25,541 bases of DNA from assembly GCA_946885645.1 (NCBI GenBank), contig CAMPGU010000023.1, forward strand, positions 1 to 25,541. Direction: 5' to 3'. The position numbers were made by a program, and so were the translations under genes. The first letter of the stretch is position 1; each line of letters opens with the position of its first letter. This document shows, in pieces, positions 1 to 7,877 of the stretch. The stretch is from an uncultured Haloferula sp. (lineage in GTDB: Bacteria; Verrucomicrobiota; Verrucomicrobiae; Verrucomicrobiales; Akkermansiaceae). A model generated the notes under the pieces. That model did not search any database. It was given only the letters and a program-made list of their open reading frames with translations, and was not told the DNA's origin.

Positions 1-50
1 GTTTCCGTGGCTCCGGCTGTTGGTGGGTTGGGGGGATTCCAAGAGAGGCG

Positions 51-116
51 GGGAGGCCCGGCTGCGGGCCGCGATAGGGGCCGCGCCGGGCACCCGGTCC
101 TTTCCTTGCTTAATAA
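51..116 (+). terminator. possible terminator of a gene left of the window
   Basis: This is GC-rich sequence with a perfect six-pair hairpin (GGCCCG, four-base loop, CGGGCC) followed by a second short CCGG/CCGG hairpin and then a pyrimidine-rich run (TCCTTTCCTTGCTT). It could end transcription of a plus-strand gene lying to the left of the window. No coding frame was recognised in bases 1-180, and the T-tract is imperfect, so the call is weak. Confidence 0.25.
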
Positions 117-180
117 AACCATAACTGACAGCGACAAAAACCCCCTTGAATAGTCCTTCGCCTCGTTCCAGACTGCCGCC

Positions 181-504
181 ATGAACATCCCGCCCGACGT
201 CGCCCGCGCCCAGGGCAAGCACGGCATCAAGGGTGCCGCCCACGGAACTAAGGGTGGGCGTCCTCGGCTCGATCTGACCGACGACGAACGCGCCGAGAGA
301 CGCCGCCAGCAGCACGAGGCCTACCGGCGCGGACAGGGCATCCAGCCCAAAAAGGCAGGTCAGCCCAAGGCTCGCCGGACGAACTGGGCACAGGCGTACT
401 TCGACATCTGGGGCAAGCCTCCCGGGGTGCCCCTGACGCCGGAGGAGTTTGCCGAACGGGAACCGCTCTGGAACCGGTGGTGCGCGGGGCAACAAGAGGG
501 GTGA
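181..504 (+). CDS. small basic hypothetical protein, 107 aa
   Basis: I do not recognise a family with certainty. The frame starts with ATG and has strongly G/C-ending codons like the confident genes here, which supports its being real. The protein is hydrophilic and very basic: a Gly/Lys/His-rich start, then 'KGGRPRLDLTDDERAERRRQ' (AT-hook-like GRPR followed by a charged helix), then a Trp/Pro-rich tail with 'NWAQAYFDIWG'. It has no signal peptide, membrane segment or cysteine cluster. A nucleic-acid-binding role is possible from the basic GRPR patch but is only an inference. It is convergent with the next gene and shares no operon with anything visible. No clear Shine-Dalgarno sequence was seen, so the start is tentative. 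Confidence 0.55.
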   Translation: MNIPPDVARAQGKHGIKGAAHGTKGGRPRLDLTDDERAERRRQQHEAYRRGQGIQPKKAGQPKARRTNWAQAYFDIWGKPPGVPLTPEEFAEREPLWNRWCAGQQEG

Positions 505-547
505 TTCTCGCCCCGACCAACGGGAAGATCGCTTGAAGGACAGGTGT

Positions 548-576
548 CACCGCAGATCATGGGTCTGCCCCCGGTG
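548..576. terminator. hairpin between convergent genes
   Basis: An outer five-pair stem (CACCG/CGGTG) encloses an inner four-pair stem (CAGA/TCTG) with a four-base bulge and a seven-base loop. On the minus strand it begins four bases after the stop of the 580-1050 gene, preceded by an A/T-rich run. It lies between convergent genes, where a shared terminator would be expected. There is no T-tract on either side, so a Rho-independent terminator is only possible. Confidence 0.3.
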
Positions 577-579
577 GAT

Positions 580-1050
580 TTAAAAAACGGGCCGAGCAAG
601 TTCGCCGAGCATCTGCCGAACTCCGTCTTCATCCCACTCACCGCTTTCAGGAAGCCTCTCGATGGCAGCAATCAATGCACCACGTTGGGGCCATTCATTG
701 AAGGCACGCCGACTGAAATGTGCCCAGTTAAACGGATAAAGCTCATGCGTGGGCGACGACACAAGGAAGCCCAACCCAATGTAATCATCAGGATCAGTGA
801 TAAGAACGCCTGACGCTTTACAAATCCGAGCGGGAGGACGATTTGCCGCCCTCCATGCTTCGTAGCGGCAAACTAACGCATCGCCCAACGGATGAGCTTC
901 GATGCAACGCTTATGAAAAACACCATCGCTGAAGAGATGGAGCGGATCCTTCTTATTTGCGATGAAGGCCGGAAAGCCCAACACCTCAGTGCTGTCGGCC
1001 ATTGGAAGCCCGCAAAGCGGGCACTTCATTCCATGAATAAATATTGCCAT
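580..1050 (-). CDS. Cys/His-rich small protein, candidate immunity protein of the RHS tip
   Basis: This 156-residue cytosolic-looking protein starts (ATG) four bases after the stop of the RHS gene, the usual position of a polymorphic-toxin immunity gene. It has no signal peptide. A putative zinc site is visible: C10-P-L-C13 near the start and H46-x-x-C49 in 'FHKRCIEAHP', with further cysteines at 61 and 77. The rest is a mixed, Trp/Phe-rich fold ending in an acidic helix ('ESGEWDEDGVRQML'). The frame stays open upstream into the RHS tip, but the internal ATG at 1050 respects the RHS stop; a later ATG at 1029 (MKCPLCG) is an alternative. Codon use is less G/C-biased than in the neighbours, as is common for exchangeable immunity genes. 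I do not recognise a named immunity family, so function rests on position. Confidence 0.7.
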   Translation of the reverse strand: MAIFIHGMKCPLCGLPMADSTEVLGFPAFIANKKDPLHLFSDGVFHKRCIEAHPLGDALVCRYEAWRAANRPPARICKASGVLITDPDDYIGLGFLVSSPTHELYPFNWAHFSRRAFNEWPQRGALIAAIERLPESGEWDEDGVRQMLGELARPVF

Positions 1051-1054
1051 TGAT

Positions 1055-1725
1055 TTACGGAGTTGGGCCAAAGCGAATGATTCTGCCGCCTTCTTGAATG
1101 TAGGAGTGCGTTTGCCCGAGAGTTTGAAGAGCAGCCCTGTCAGCAGCAGAAGCTCCAACCGATGCAGTCCCGTAAGGATGGGTATGGCCGATGATCCGAG
1201 TAACTTGCCCCTCTCCGAAGGAGATGCCACCTGGCCCTCCAGAGACAAGCGCCCTCTCTCCAGTTGCGAGGCGCACAAGGGCGTGTTCATTGCCGGTAGC
1301 AAAGGTAAGAGCCTTGGCTTCGTTTACGATACCTCCAGCAGTTCCCGTGGGCAGCGTTTTTACTATCTGCATCGGCAACACCTCACCGCCCATCCCACTG
1401 GCAACGTGCAGTCCACTCTTTGCGGCCGAGTAGCTGAAGCTAAGTGGCGCCAACCCGGCGCTGGTGTTGAAGGATCCCAGGGTGTGGGAAACCGGCTTGC
1501 CCAGATCGGCCATCTTGAATGCCGACGAACCGAGCTTCATGCTACCCGCCACATCCCCGATTCCCGGAATTGCAGAGAAGAGGTTCAGGGCGGCATCGCC
1601 ATAATCTCCCCTTGCCACGCTGATCCCGGCATTGACCAAATCGAACGCGAAGCCGACCACCGGGACCATCCCGAGAACCGAGAGGCCGGTCTGGATGGCA
1701 TCCAAGGTGGATTCCGAGCCGAAAC
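1055..1725 (-). other. variable C-terminal tip of the RHS protein (pre-toxin plus JAMM-like domain)
   Basis: This is the part of the RHS gene downstream of the conserved DPTG core end. It encodes a Gly/Val/Ala-rich hydrophobic segment (GMVPVVGFAFDLVNAG ... NLFSAIPGIGDVAG), typical of the pre-toxin linkers in polymorphic toxins, and then about 100 residues ending in the HTHP motif. The JAMM/MPN metallopeptidase signature is E...H-[ST]-H-P...S-x-x-D. Here an upstream Glu (GNEHALVRL), HTHP and SAAD are all present, although the HTH-to-Asp spacing is 12 residues instead of the usual 10. The last 39 codons have only 17 ending in G or C, unlike the body of the gene. A metal-dependent isopeptidase-like or other nuclease/peptidase toxin is inferred, not shown. 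Confidence 0.6.
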
Positions 1726-4700
1726 CGGTGGGATCCCCCAGCGTGAGCGGATTCCCGCTGGCGTAGGCGTACCAGTTCAGGCCGCCCTCGAACTTCGCGG
1801 GGTCCATCGAGACGAAGCGGGAGAGCACGGGGCTGTAGTAGCGCGCGCGCATGCTCAGCAGACCGTTCGGGTCGGTGATGATCCCGAGGAAGCCACCGAA
1901 CTTGAAGGGGGTGTCACTGGTTCCCGTGGCGTGGGTGACCTGACCGTAGGGCGTGTAGAAAAACCGGTCCGTGACCGTGCCCGCTTGATCGGTCATTGCG
2001 GCGGTGCCGCCGGTGAAATCGTAGTGGTAGTACTTCGCCTGGGAGGTAGTCTGATCCACCTCGTAGTCGAGACCCACGCCATAGACATAGCGGGTCTTCT
2101 TCCCCGTGGGATCGACGCGCACCAGCATCCTCACGAGGGAGCCGCCATGGGGGTCGAAGACGTAGTTCGTGGTAGCCCCCGCATGAGTCATCGAGGTCCG
2201 GTGCCCCTCGAGATCGTAGGTGTAGGTGGTATCCACCGCCGCGTCCACGCCGGTGAGCCAGTCGCGTACGTCGAAGGCGAGGGTGGCCGGCGTGCCGGAG
2301 GAATCCAGGACGGCACTCGTGAGATTGCCCCGGGCATCGGTCGTCAGGCTTTGGCCGTTGACGCTGCTGATGTCATTGTCGTCGCCGTAGGTGGCCGATG
2401 TGATCGGGACCGGCGTGCTACCTCCGCTTGCCGGCTTGGCCGGATGGCTGAAACTGGACGCCAGGTCATCCGTCTTGCGATACTCCAGGCGCTGGACTTG
2501 AATCAAAGTGCCGGTGGATGTGCGCTCGGTGAAGCCGATCACGCGGGAGATCGCATCGTAGAGCAACTGGCGCACCGTCCCGTTCGGACGGGTGATCGAG
2601 TTCAGGCGGCCATCCGTGCGCCAATTGTAAGTGGTGACGCGGCTCGCCCAGTCCGTGATCGTCAGCAGGCGGCCCTGCTGATCGTAGTTATAGAGGACCG
2701 AGTCGTTGTCGAAGGGATTGGTGTCGGTCGCGGAATCCGGATAGTAGATCCGCTTGAGCATCCCGTCGTTATAGTATTCGTAGCCGATCATCCAGCCGTC
2801 CGAATTCTTGTAGGTGCGGACCCGGTTGAAGGAATCGTAGGTGCGGACCAAGGTCTTGCCGTTCTCCGTTGCCAGGAGAAGGTTGCCGCGCCCATCGTAG
2901 CTGTTATACGAGACAATCTTCCCGCTCGCGGGCCACCAGACCGAAGACAAGCGGCGGTTGCTCGCTCCGTAGAGATTCTGCGTCACCAATTGGCTACCGG
3001 CATAGCCCTTTGAAACCTGGGCCACGCGTCCATCTTGCCAGTAGGCGGCACTAAACGTCCGATCGTCCGGTGTCACCGTTTTGGTCACACGGTCCCAATC
3101 GTCGTAGTCCATCTGGTAGGTCTTTCCTCTCTTGTCAACGGTGGCGCGGACGTTACCCATCGCGTCCTTCCATTGCGTGGTGGTGAAGGTGGCGGGGTCG
3201 GTGACGGTGGCCCTATCGGTCACCACATTCGTCCCGTCCGGCAGCGTTCCGGGAACGTGTTCGGAGAATGCCGTGGTGGTATCGCGGGTCAGGACGTCCG
3301 TTGACTTGGTGACCCGCCCGGCGGCGTCGTATTCCGACAACACCGTCCGGGTTCCCAGCTTCGGATCGACCGGGAGCTCGGAAGAAGCGGTCCACCCGTT
3401 CGCAAGATAATTGGTCCCGGTGACGTTGCCATTGACGTCATAGGATTGAACTTCCCATTCCCGCTCGTCATAGACCTTGAGCTCGAAGGTATCGTCCGCG
3501 GTCGATAGAAGCCCGTCGGCACCTGCATAGCGGGTATAGGTCGGCTTTCCGGTCGAGAGATACTCAAACGCCTTGCGCTTCGATCCGCCCGCACGCCCCG
3601 TCGCAGTGGCCTCGAGAGCAAGCCGTCCCGTGGCTTCGTAGAGGCTGGTCTCCGACAGCGTGTAGGCGGGATTGGCGGCGTCCACCCTGACGTGGCTTAT
3701 GGTCTGCCGCCTGCGGTTGAAGGTGTAGTTATCGGTGATCAGGGAGGGATCGGTCACCGTCTGCGCATCTCCGGCCAAGGTGTAGTTCGAATAAGTCGTG
3801 GTGACGTTATTCTTCTTCACGGTCTGGAGGTTCGCCTGACCATCGTAGGTGTTTGTCACCGCGATACCGGCGTCATCCTCGGTAGTCGCTAGAAGGCCTT
3901 TGGCGAAACCGCTGGCGATGTATCCGTAGATAGTGGTCTTTCCTCCCTGGATAACCGTTTGCGGATCAGCGGCCGTGCTTCCCGGCGGATAGGTAAATTC
4001 AGTGATCCGGTTCAGCGGGTCCGTCTTAAATCGGGGCCGGTGCAGGGCATCATACTGGATAGTGGTGGTGTATGGTGTCGCAGCCGCTGCATTCCTGAAC
4101 TCGCGGATCGCCGTCGTGTTGTGGTAAATGTCGTAGTCCGTCTCGATGCGGGCCCCGCGTGCATCCACGGTTTCAATTACCCGGTCTTCCGCATCATAGA
4201 AATTCAAACTTGCATAGCCAAGGGCATCGGTCTGCCGGACAAGGCGCCCGGCATTGTCGTAGTAGTAGGTTTTGGTGCCGCCCAAGGGATCGACTTCGTC
4301 CGTATAGATTCCCGCGTAGCGGAAAATCCACGGCTTGAGCAGGGTCCCGCTACCATCACGTTCGATAATCCCGCTATCCTGCCGGGTCACCCGGCAGAAG
4401 GCGTCATATTCGTTTCGGACTACGTCCTGTCCCTTCGGATCGCGGATCAAGCTGAGGCATCCGCCGACACTTGCGTAGGGAGGTGCCGAGTAACCGTAGA
4501 GCGTGCTTCCTCCCGAAAGGGAAGATTGGAGAGGACTCAGGTTCTCCGGATCCGTGGAACCTACCAAATTCCCTCCCGAATAGGTGAAGGCAACACTACG
4601 GTTAGTAGTGGCGCCGACCACTTCGTTCACAGCCGTCAGGTGATTGCTCCCGTTTGAAGCATAGGTGAAGGTGAGCTTCCTGGTCGAGCCGGCGACGGAA

Positions 4701-7700
4701 GAGACCTCGGTGATGCCCTTCGGACCCCAAGTGAGCGTCACGGCCTGTCCGTGCGGGCCGGTGATCGCCGTGGCCCGCCCGCGACGGTAGCCGTAGTTCG
4801 CGGTATAAAGACCGGTGAACTCGATCGTGTTTCCATGGCGCTGCTTCAGTGTGCCGACACCGTTCGGCGCCATGGTGAAAGTCATGGTGGACCCCGAGCC
4901 CCCGTCGTACGTCCCGTCCGGATTGCGGGTGAAGGTCTCCCCCTCGCTACCCATCGTGACGCTGACTGCGTTATTCGTCACCTGGTCGGCGCACCATTTC
5001 GCGATGGCATTGACCACCATCCATCGTTTGACATTGATCGATGGCTCGTAATAGCCCTGGTAGTTAGGCTCGGACAGATTTGGCGCGACCCCATCGGTAT
5101 CGATGAATGCCTTTCTGGGCGGGACCAGATTGTCCCGCATCAGGTGCAGGGAGAGAACAAAAGGCACCATCTGGCGGGGAATCGTCGCCCCCAGCGCGGC
5201 GGCTGCATGGGTATTCTCGGTAAGGCGGATATCCCAGTTGTGAGTCCACCCGAAGCCCAGCGCCGCGACATCGTGCCGGGAGCGGGAAGATGAATAATCG
5301 CGTTTGAAAGACAACCCCATCGGCGCCTCGCCCGAGCCAAGCGAGAGATCGATCTCCGAGTGCTCGAAAGCGCCGCTTGCGACATTTACCGGATCTGCAC
5401 CGAAAAGATCGAGGAGCCCGTAGCTCGGCTGCGCCAGGTCAATCAGCTTCAGCGCGGAGGAAAGCTCGAAGTAGCCGGGCTTGGACGAGTCGCTTTCAAA
5501 AATAAAGGACGTGTCGATCGGATCGTTCAGGATCGAGTATCCCCCGTTCGCGCCGCCGGCAGTCATCCGGATCGTAAAAGGCGAAAGATAGGCACTGCCG
5601 CCGAACATCGCGGAACCGGCGGTCCCCCCGGGACCCGTTGGAAAGGCGCTCTTGTCCTGATAAACCGCGAGGGCGATCGGGGGCGGAGCCCATGGCCGGG
5701 TCGCCGCCGATGCCTGGTGCTCGTTAAAGAACGCCTCGTATCCATCCTGCAAAAGGGCCAGCGGTGTCGTCTGGTCCGATGGCGGCTTGTTGTTCCCCAC
5801 CGCATTCTTCACCAACACGCCGAGAGCAGGAGCTCCATAAAGGGTCTTCTTATGGGCCGCATGGAAGATGTTGACCGTGGAAGCGCCGGAAGCCCGCCAG
5901 ACTTCTCCGGAATAGATTTGGGCGGAGGAGCTGGCTTGCTCGATGATCGAGTGCTCCAAGGCGCTCTCCAGCAACATCGCCGCATACAAGCCCGCTATCT
6001 CGCCACCTACCTCGTTGTAGTTGCCGTCACGGCTGATCGTGGCACCCAGCTGCTGGTAGATATCGATGAAGTAGCCCCCAATCTGGGACATCCTCCCGAC
6101 GGAGACGAGCTTGCCCAGGTTCACGCCGAAGACATCTCCCGCCGCTTGGCGGACCAGATTCGTCTGACGCAGCCAATCCAGTCCTTGAACATTGAGAGTC
6201 TCCAGGACGATCGGCCGTTGTGCCTCCCGTGTGGGGATGCTCCCCCAGGCGATGGTATTCCCCGTGGTGCTCCCCGGATACTGCACTTCCGTGGCTTGGA
6301 GGATCTCGTCCAGCCTCGCCTGTCTCGCACGCAGCAAGCCTCCGGAGGGCCTGAAACCGTAAATGATGGAGTGAGCGGCGCGAAGGCGCTCGGGAGCCTC
6401 GGCATTTCTCGCGTAGGAAACGGTCGATGTCTGTCCGGTGGTCGCAAAGGGCGCTTTGATCACGCTCACCAGAGGGGCGACCTTTCGCGTCGTGCCCAAA
6501 GGCTCCCGGGCGATCTCGGAGATCCCCAAGTCATTTCCGAAGAGATGGTTTTCCAAACCAAGGGAGAGGAAATAATTCACCAGGTTGTTCTCCGTGTGGA
6601 CGGAAAGCCTGCGGCCCGCCAAGCTTGGAAAATAAACCTCGACCGAAGGCTGATCGTCCAAAGTCAGATTGAGACGCCAGGAAAGGTTCTTGTTCACCGA
6701 ACAGAAGCTTCCCCCGCCCACCGCGACCGGTATTACTGAAGCAGCCGCATCATCCAGATCGCCGACGAAAACTTTCAACATCTTCGAGCGGCCGAACACC
6801 TCGTCCGAAGTCAGCACTCCCAACTTCGAAGGGGACTTGAAATCAGCCAAAAGAGCCGCGCTCAGGCCTTTCAGCGTCCCTTCGAAGCCGCCCGATGGAT
6901 CGCTATACCATAGCCTGTCGTTCAAAGTTGCCGGCCTCCAGAGGTTGTGGCCGGTGACGGTTCCGCGAACGAGCGTATCGGGAGAAGCGAGTGTTCCTGT
7001 TGGAAAGGTCGCCTTGGCGACACGGGTGTATCGCACGCTCCAAGGATCGAGGATCACATCGCCGGAGGTACCGGGCAAACCGGATGCCTTGACGTAGAAA
7101 CGTCTGATCGTCAGTGCCGACTTGGTCGGCGGAACCTGCATGCGGCCGTCGTTGCTATACCCGACCTGCGCGGCATAGGTGAAAGCCGCTGAAATCCGGC
7201 GCCACTCGACATCAGACCATTTCGGATCGGTCGGACCGCCGATGCGAAGGTGGAGGTAGGGGGTTTTCTCCCGATAATAGACTTCATCCGGGTCGGAGCT
7301 TGGATTGAAATCCATCCCGTCCGGATCGAGCTTCCAGAGGGAGCAGATATCCGGCGTTACTCCGTCGTTGGCGTGGTAGGGAAGAGTCTGGAGGCCCTGG
7401 GCAATACGGATCGTGGCCGAGTAGCCGAGATCCGCGTCGCTGGCGATCTGTAACAGGGCCGCCAACAGGAATGCCTTGTCCAGATCATTCCCCGATTCTT
7501 CCAGCAAGGTTAGGCGAGGGCCTTTCTTAAGACCGAAGTAAAGCTCGGACTCGATCTCATTGCGGACATAGTTATAGATCTTTACAGGATCATGATTCAA
7601 TCCCCTCGCGAGTTCCTTCAAATCGGGCGTGAGTTCGAGAACGGGAGAAGTCGTCGCTACGCCCGTCGTCGCGGAAGCGTAGGCACCGAGCCCGATCTGG

Positions 7701-7852
7701 TCTGTAGTCCCGAAGTAGTCGCCATCGAGCTCCGGAAGGTGCTCGGAGCTGGCAGCTCCCGTGCCCGGAGTCGGATCCGGTTCTTGGGCGAAAAGGGACG
7801 GCACCAGAAGAGCTCCAAGCAAAACGGCCGCGTTACGGAAAAAGGGCTTCAT
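1055..7852 (-). CDS. secreted RHS/YD-repeat protein with JAMM-like C-terminal tip
   Basis: This 2265-residue protein begins with a clear signal peptide (1-22, cut near SLFA/QEPD). Residues about 75-250 resemble the transglutaminase-like region that precedes RHS repeats in related proteins ('KIYNYVRNEIE', 'GNDLDKAFLLAALLQ'), but no catalytic Cys is evident at the expected place. At about 818-870 comes the RHS entry segment (DPVN..SG, R-D-Y-S-S, GFGWTHNW). Many YD repeats follow at about 1018-2000 (for example YYDNAGRLVRQTD, EYDAAGRVTKSTD, NYDQQGRLLTITD). The RHS core signature lies at about 2000-2043 (RYYSPVLSRFVSMDP ... GNPLTLGDPTG), then a hydrophobic pre-toxin segment, then a tip with H2223-T-H2225-P and S2235-A-A-D2238. 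RHS shells encapsulate and deliver C-terminal effectors. I chose the ATG at 7852, which opens directly into the signal peptide; a TTG three codons earlier is possible. The gene lies 25 bases after the companion gene, so they are probably cotranscribed. Confidence 0.93.
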   Translation of the reverse strand: MKPFFRNAAVLLGALLVPSLFAQEPDPTPGTGAASSEHLPELDGDYFGTTDQIGLGAYASATTGVATTSPVLELTPDLKELARGLNHDPVKIYNYVRNEIESELYFGLKKGPRLTLLEESGNDLDKAFLLAALLQIASDADLGYSATIRIAQGLQTLPYHANDGVTPDICSLWKLDPDGMDFNPSSDPDEVYYREKTPYLHLRIGGPTDPKWSDVEWRRISAAFTYAAQVGYSNDGRMQVPPTKSALTIRRFYVKASGLPGTSGDVILDPWSVRYTRVAKATFPTGTLASPDTLVRGTVTGHNLWRPATLNDRLWYSDPSGGFEGTLKGLSAALLADFKSPSKLGVLTSDEVFGRSKMLKVFVGDLDDAAASVIPVAVGGGSFCSVNKNLSWRLNLTLDDQPSVEVYFPSLAGRRLSVHTENNLVNYFLSLGLENHLFGNDLGISEIAREPLGTTRKVAPLVSVIKAPFATTGQTSTVSYARNAEAPERLRAAHSIIYGFRPSGGLLRARQARLDEILQATEVQYPGSTTGNTIAWGSIPTREAQRPIVLETLNVQGLDWLRQTNLVRQAAGDVFGVNLGKLVSVGRMSQIGGYFIDIYQQLGATISRDGNYNEVGGEIAGLYAAMLLESALEHSIIEQASSSAQIYSGEVWRASGASTVNIFHAAHKKTLYGAPALGVLVKNAVGNNKPPSDQTTPLALLQDGYEAFFNEHQASAATRPWAPPPIALAVYQDKSAFPTGPGGTAGSAMFGGSAYLSPFTIRMTAGGANGGYSILNDPIDTSFIFESDSSKPGYFELSSALKLIDLAQPSYGLLDLFGADPVNVASGAFEHSEIDLSLGSGEAPMGLSFKRDYSSSRSRHDVAALGFGWTHNWDIRLTENTHAAAALGATIPRQMVPFVLSLHLMRDNLVPPRKAFIDTDGVAPNLSEPNYQGYYEPSINVKRWMVVNAIAKWCADQVTNNAVSVTMGSEGETFTRNPDGTYDGGSGSTMTFTMAPNGVGTLKQRHGNTIEFTGLYTANYGYRRGRATAITGPHGQAVTLTWGPKGITEVSSVAGSTRKLTFTYASNGSNHLTAVNEVVGATTNRSVAFTYSGGNLVGSTDPENLSPLQSSLSGGSTLYGYSAPPYASVGGCLSLIRDPKGQDVVRNEYDAFCRVTRQDSGIIERDGSGTLLKPWIFRYAGIYTDEVDPLGGTKTYYYDNAGRLVRQTDALGYASLNFYDAEDRVIETVDARGARIETDYDIYHNTTAIREFRNAAAATPYTTTIQYDALHRPRFKTDPLNRITEFTYPPGSTAADPQTVIQGGKTTIYGYIASGFAKGLLATTEDDAGIAVTNTYDGQANLQTVKKNNVTTTYSNYTLAGDAQTVTDPSLITDNYTFNRRRQTISHVRVDAANPAYTLSETSLYEATGRLALEATATGRAGGSKRKAFEYLSTGKPTYTRYAGADGLLSTADDTFELKVYDEREWEVQSYDVNGNVTGTNYLANGWTASSELPVDPKLGTRTVLSEYDAAGRVTKSTDVLTRDTTTAFSEHVPGTLPDGTNVVTDRATVTDPATFTTTQWKDAMGNVRATVDKRGKTYQMDYDDWDRVTKTVTPDDRTFSAAYWQDGRVAQVSKGYAGSQLVTQNLYGASNRRLSSVWWPASGKIVSYNSYDGRGNLLLATENGKTLVRTYDSFNRVRTYKNSDGWMIGYEYYNDGMLKRIYYPDSATDTNPFDNDSVLYNYDQQGRLLTITDWASRVTTYNWRTDGRLNSITRPNGTVRQLLYDAISRVIGFTERTSTGTLIQVQRLEYRKTDDLASSFSHPAKPASGGSTPVPITSATYGDDNDISSVNGQSLTTDARGNLTSAVLDSSGTPATLAFDVRDWLTGVDAAVDTTYTYDLEGHRTSMTHAGATTNYVFDPHGGSLVRMLVRVDPTGKKTRYVYGVGLDYEVDQTTSQAKYYHYDFTGGTAAMTDQAGTVTDRFFYTPYGQVTHATGTSDTPFKFGGFLGIITDPNGLLSMRARYYSPVLSRFVSMDPAKFEGGLNWYAYASGNPLTLGDPTGFGSESTLDAIQTGLSVLGMVPVVGFAFDLVNAGISVARGDYGDAALNLFSAIPGIGDVAGSMKLGSSAFKMADLGKPVSHTLGSFNTSAGLAPLSFSYSAAKSGLHVASGMGGEVLPMQIVKTLPTGTAGGIVNEAKALTFATGNEHALVRLATGERALVSGGPGGISFGEGQVTRIIGHTHPYGTASVGASAADRAALQTLGQTHSYIQEGGRIIRFGPTP

Positions 7853-7877
7853 CGGAATCAAGAATGGTTATGCTGGC

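Noticed and set aside
544..813. Plus-strand 89-residue frame opposite the candidate immunity gene
   Set aside because: It has no motif, and the minus-strand frame has a plausible zinc motif and the expected position after the RHS gene.
1051..1302. Upstream extension of the candidate immunity gene into the RHS tip
   Set aside because: It would overlap the RHS coding region by more than 200 bases, and the extension has no motif; the ATG at 1050 lies just after the RHS stop.
1094..3013. Long plus-strand open frame opposite the RHS gene
   Set aside because: Its protein is Arg/Gly/Val-rich without domain patterns and is the mirror of the YD-repeat coding strand; long antisense frames are expected in GC-rich genes.
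3600..4300. Repeated YD-type segments considered as DNA repeats or CRISPR-like array
   Set aside because: The repetition is at protein level with degenerate codons and irregular spacing; no conserved repeat-spacer pattern is present.
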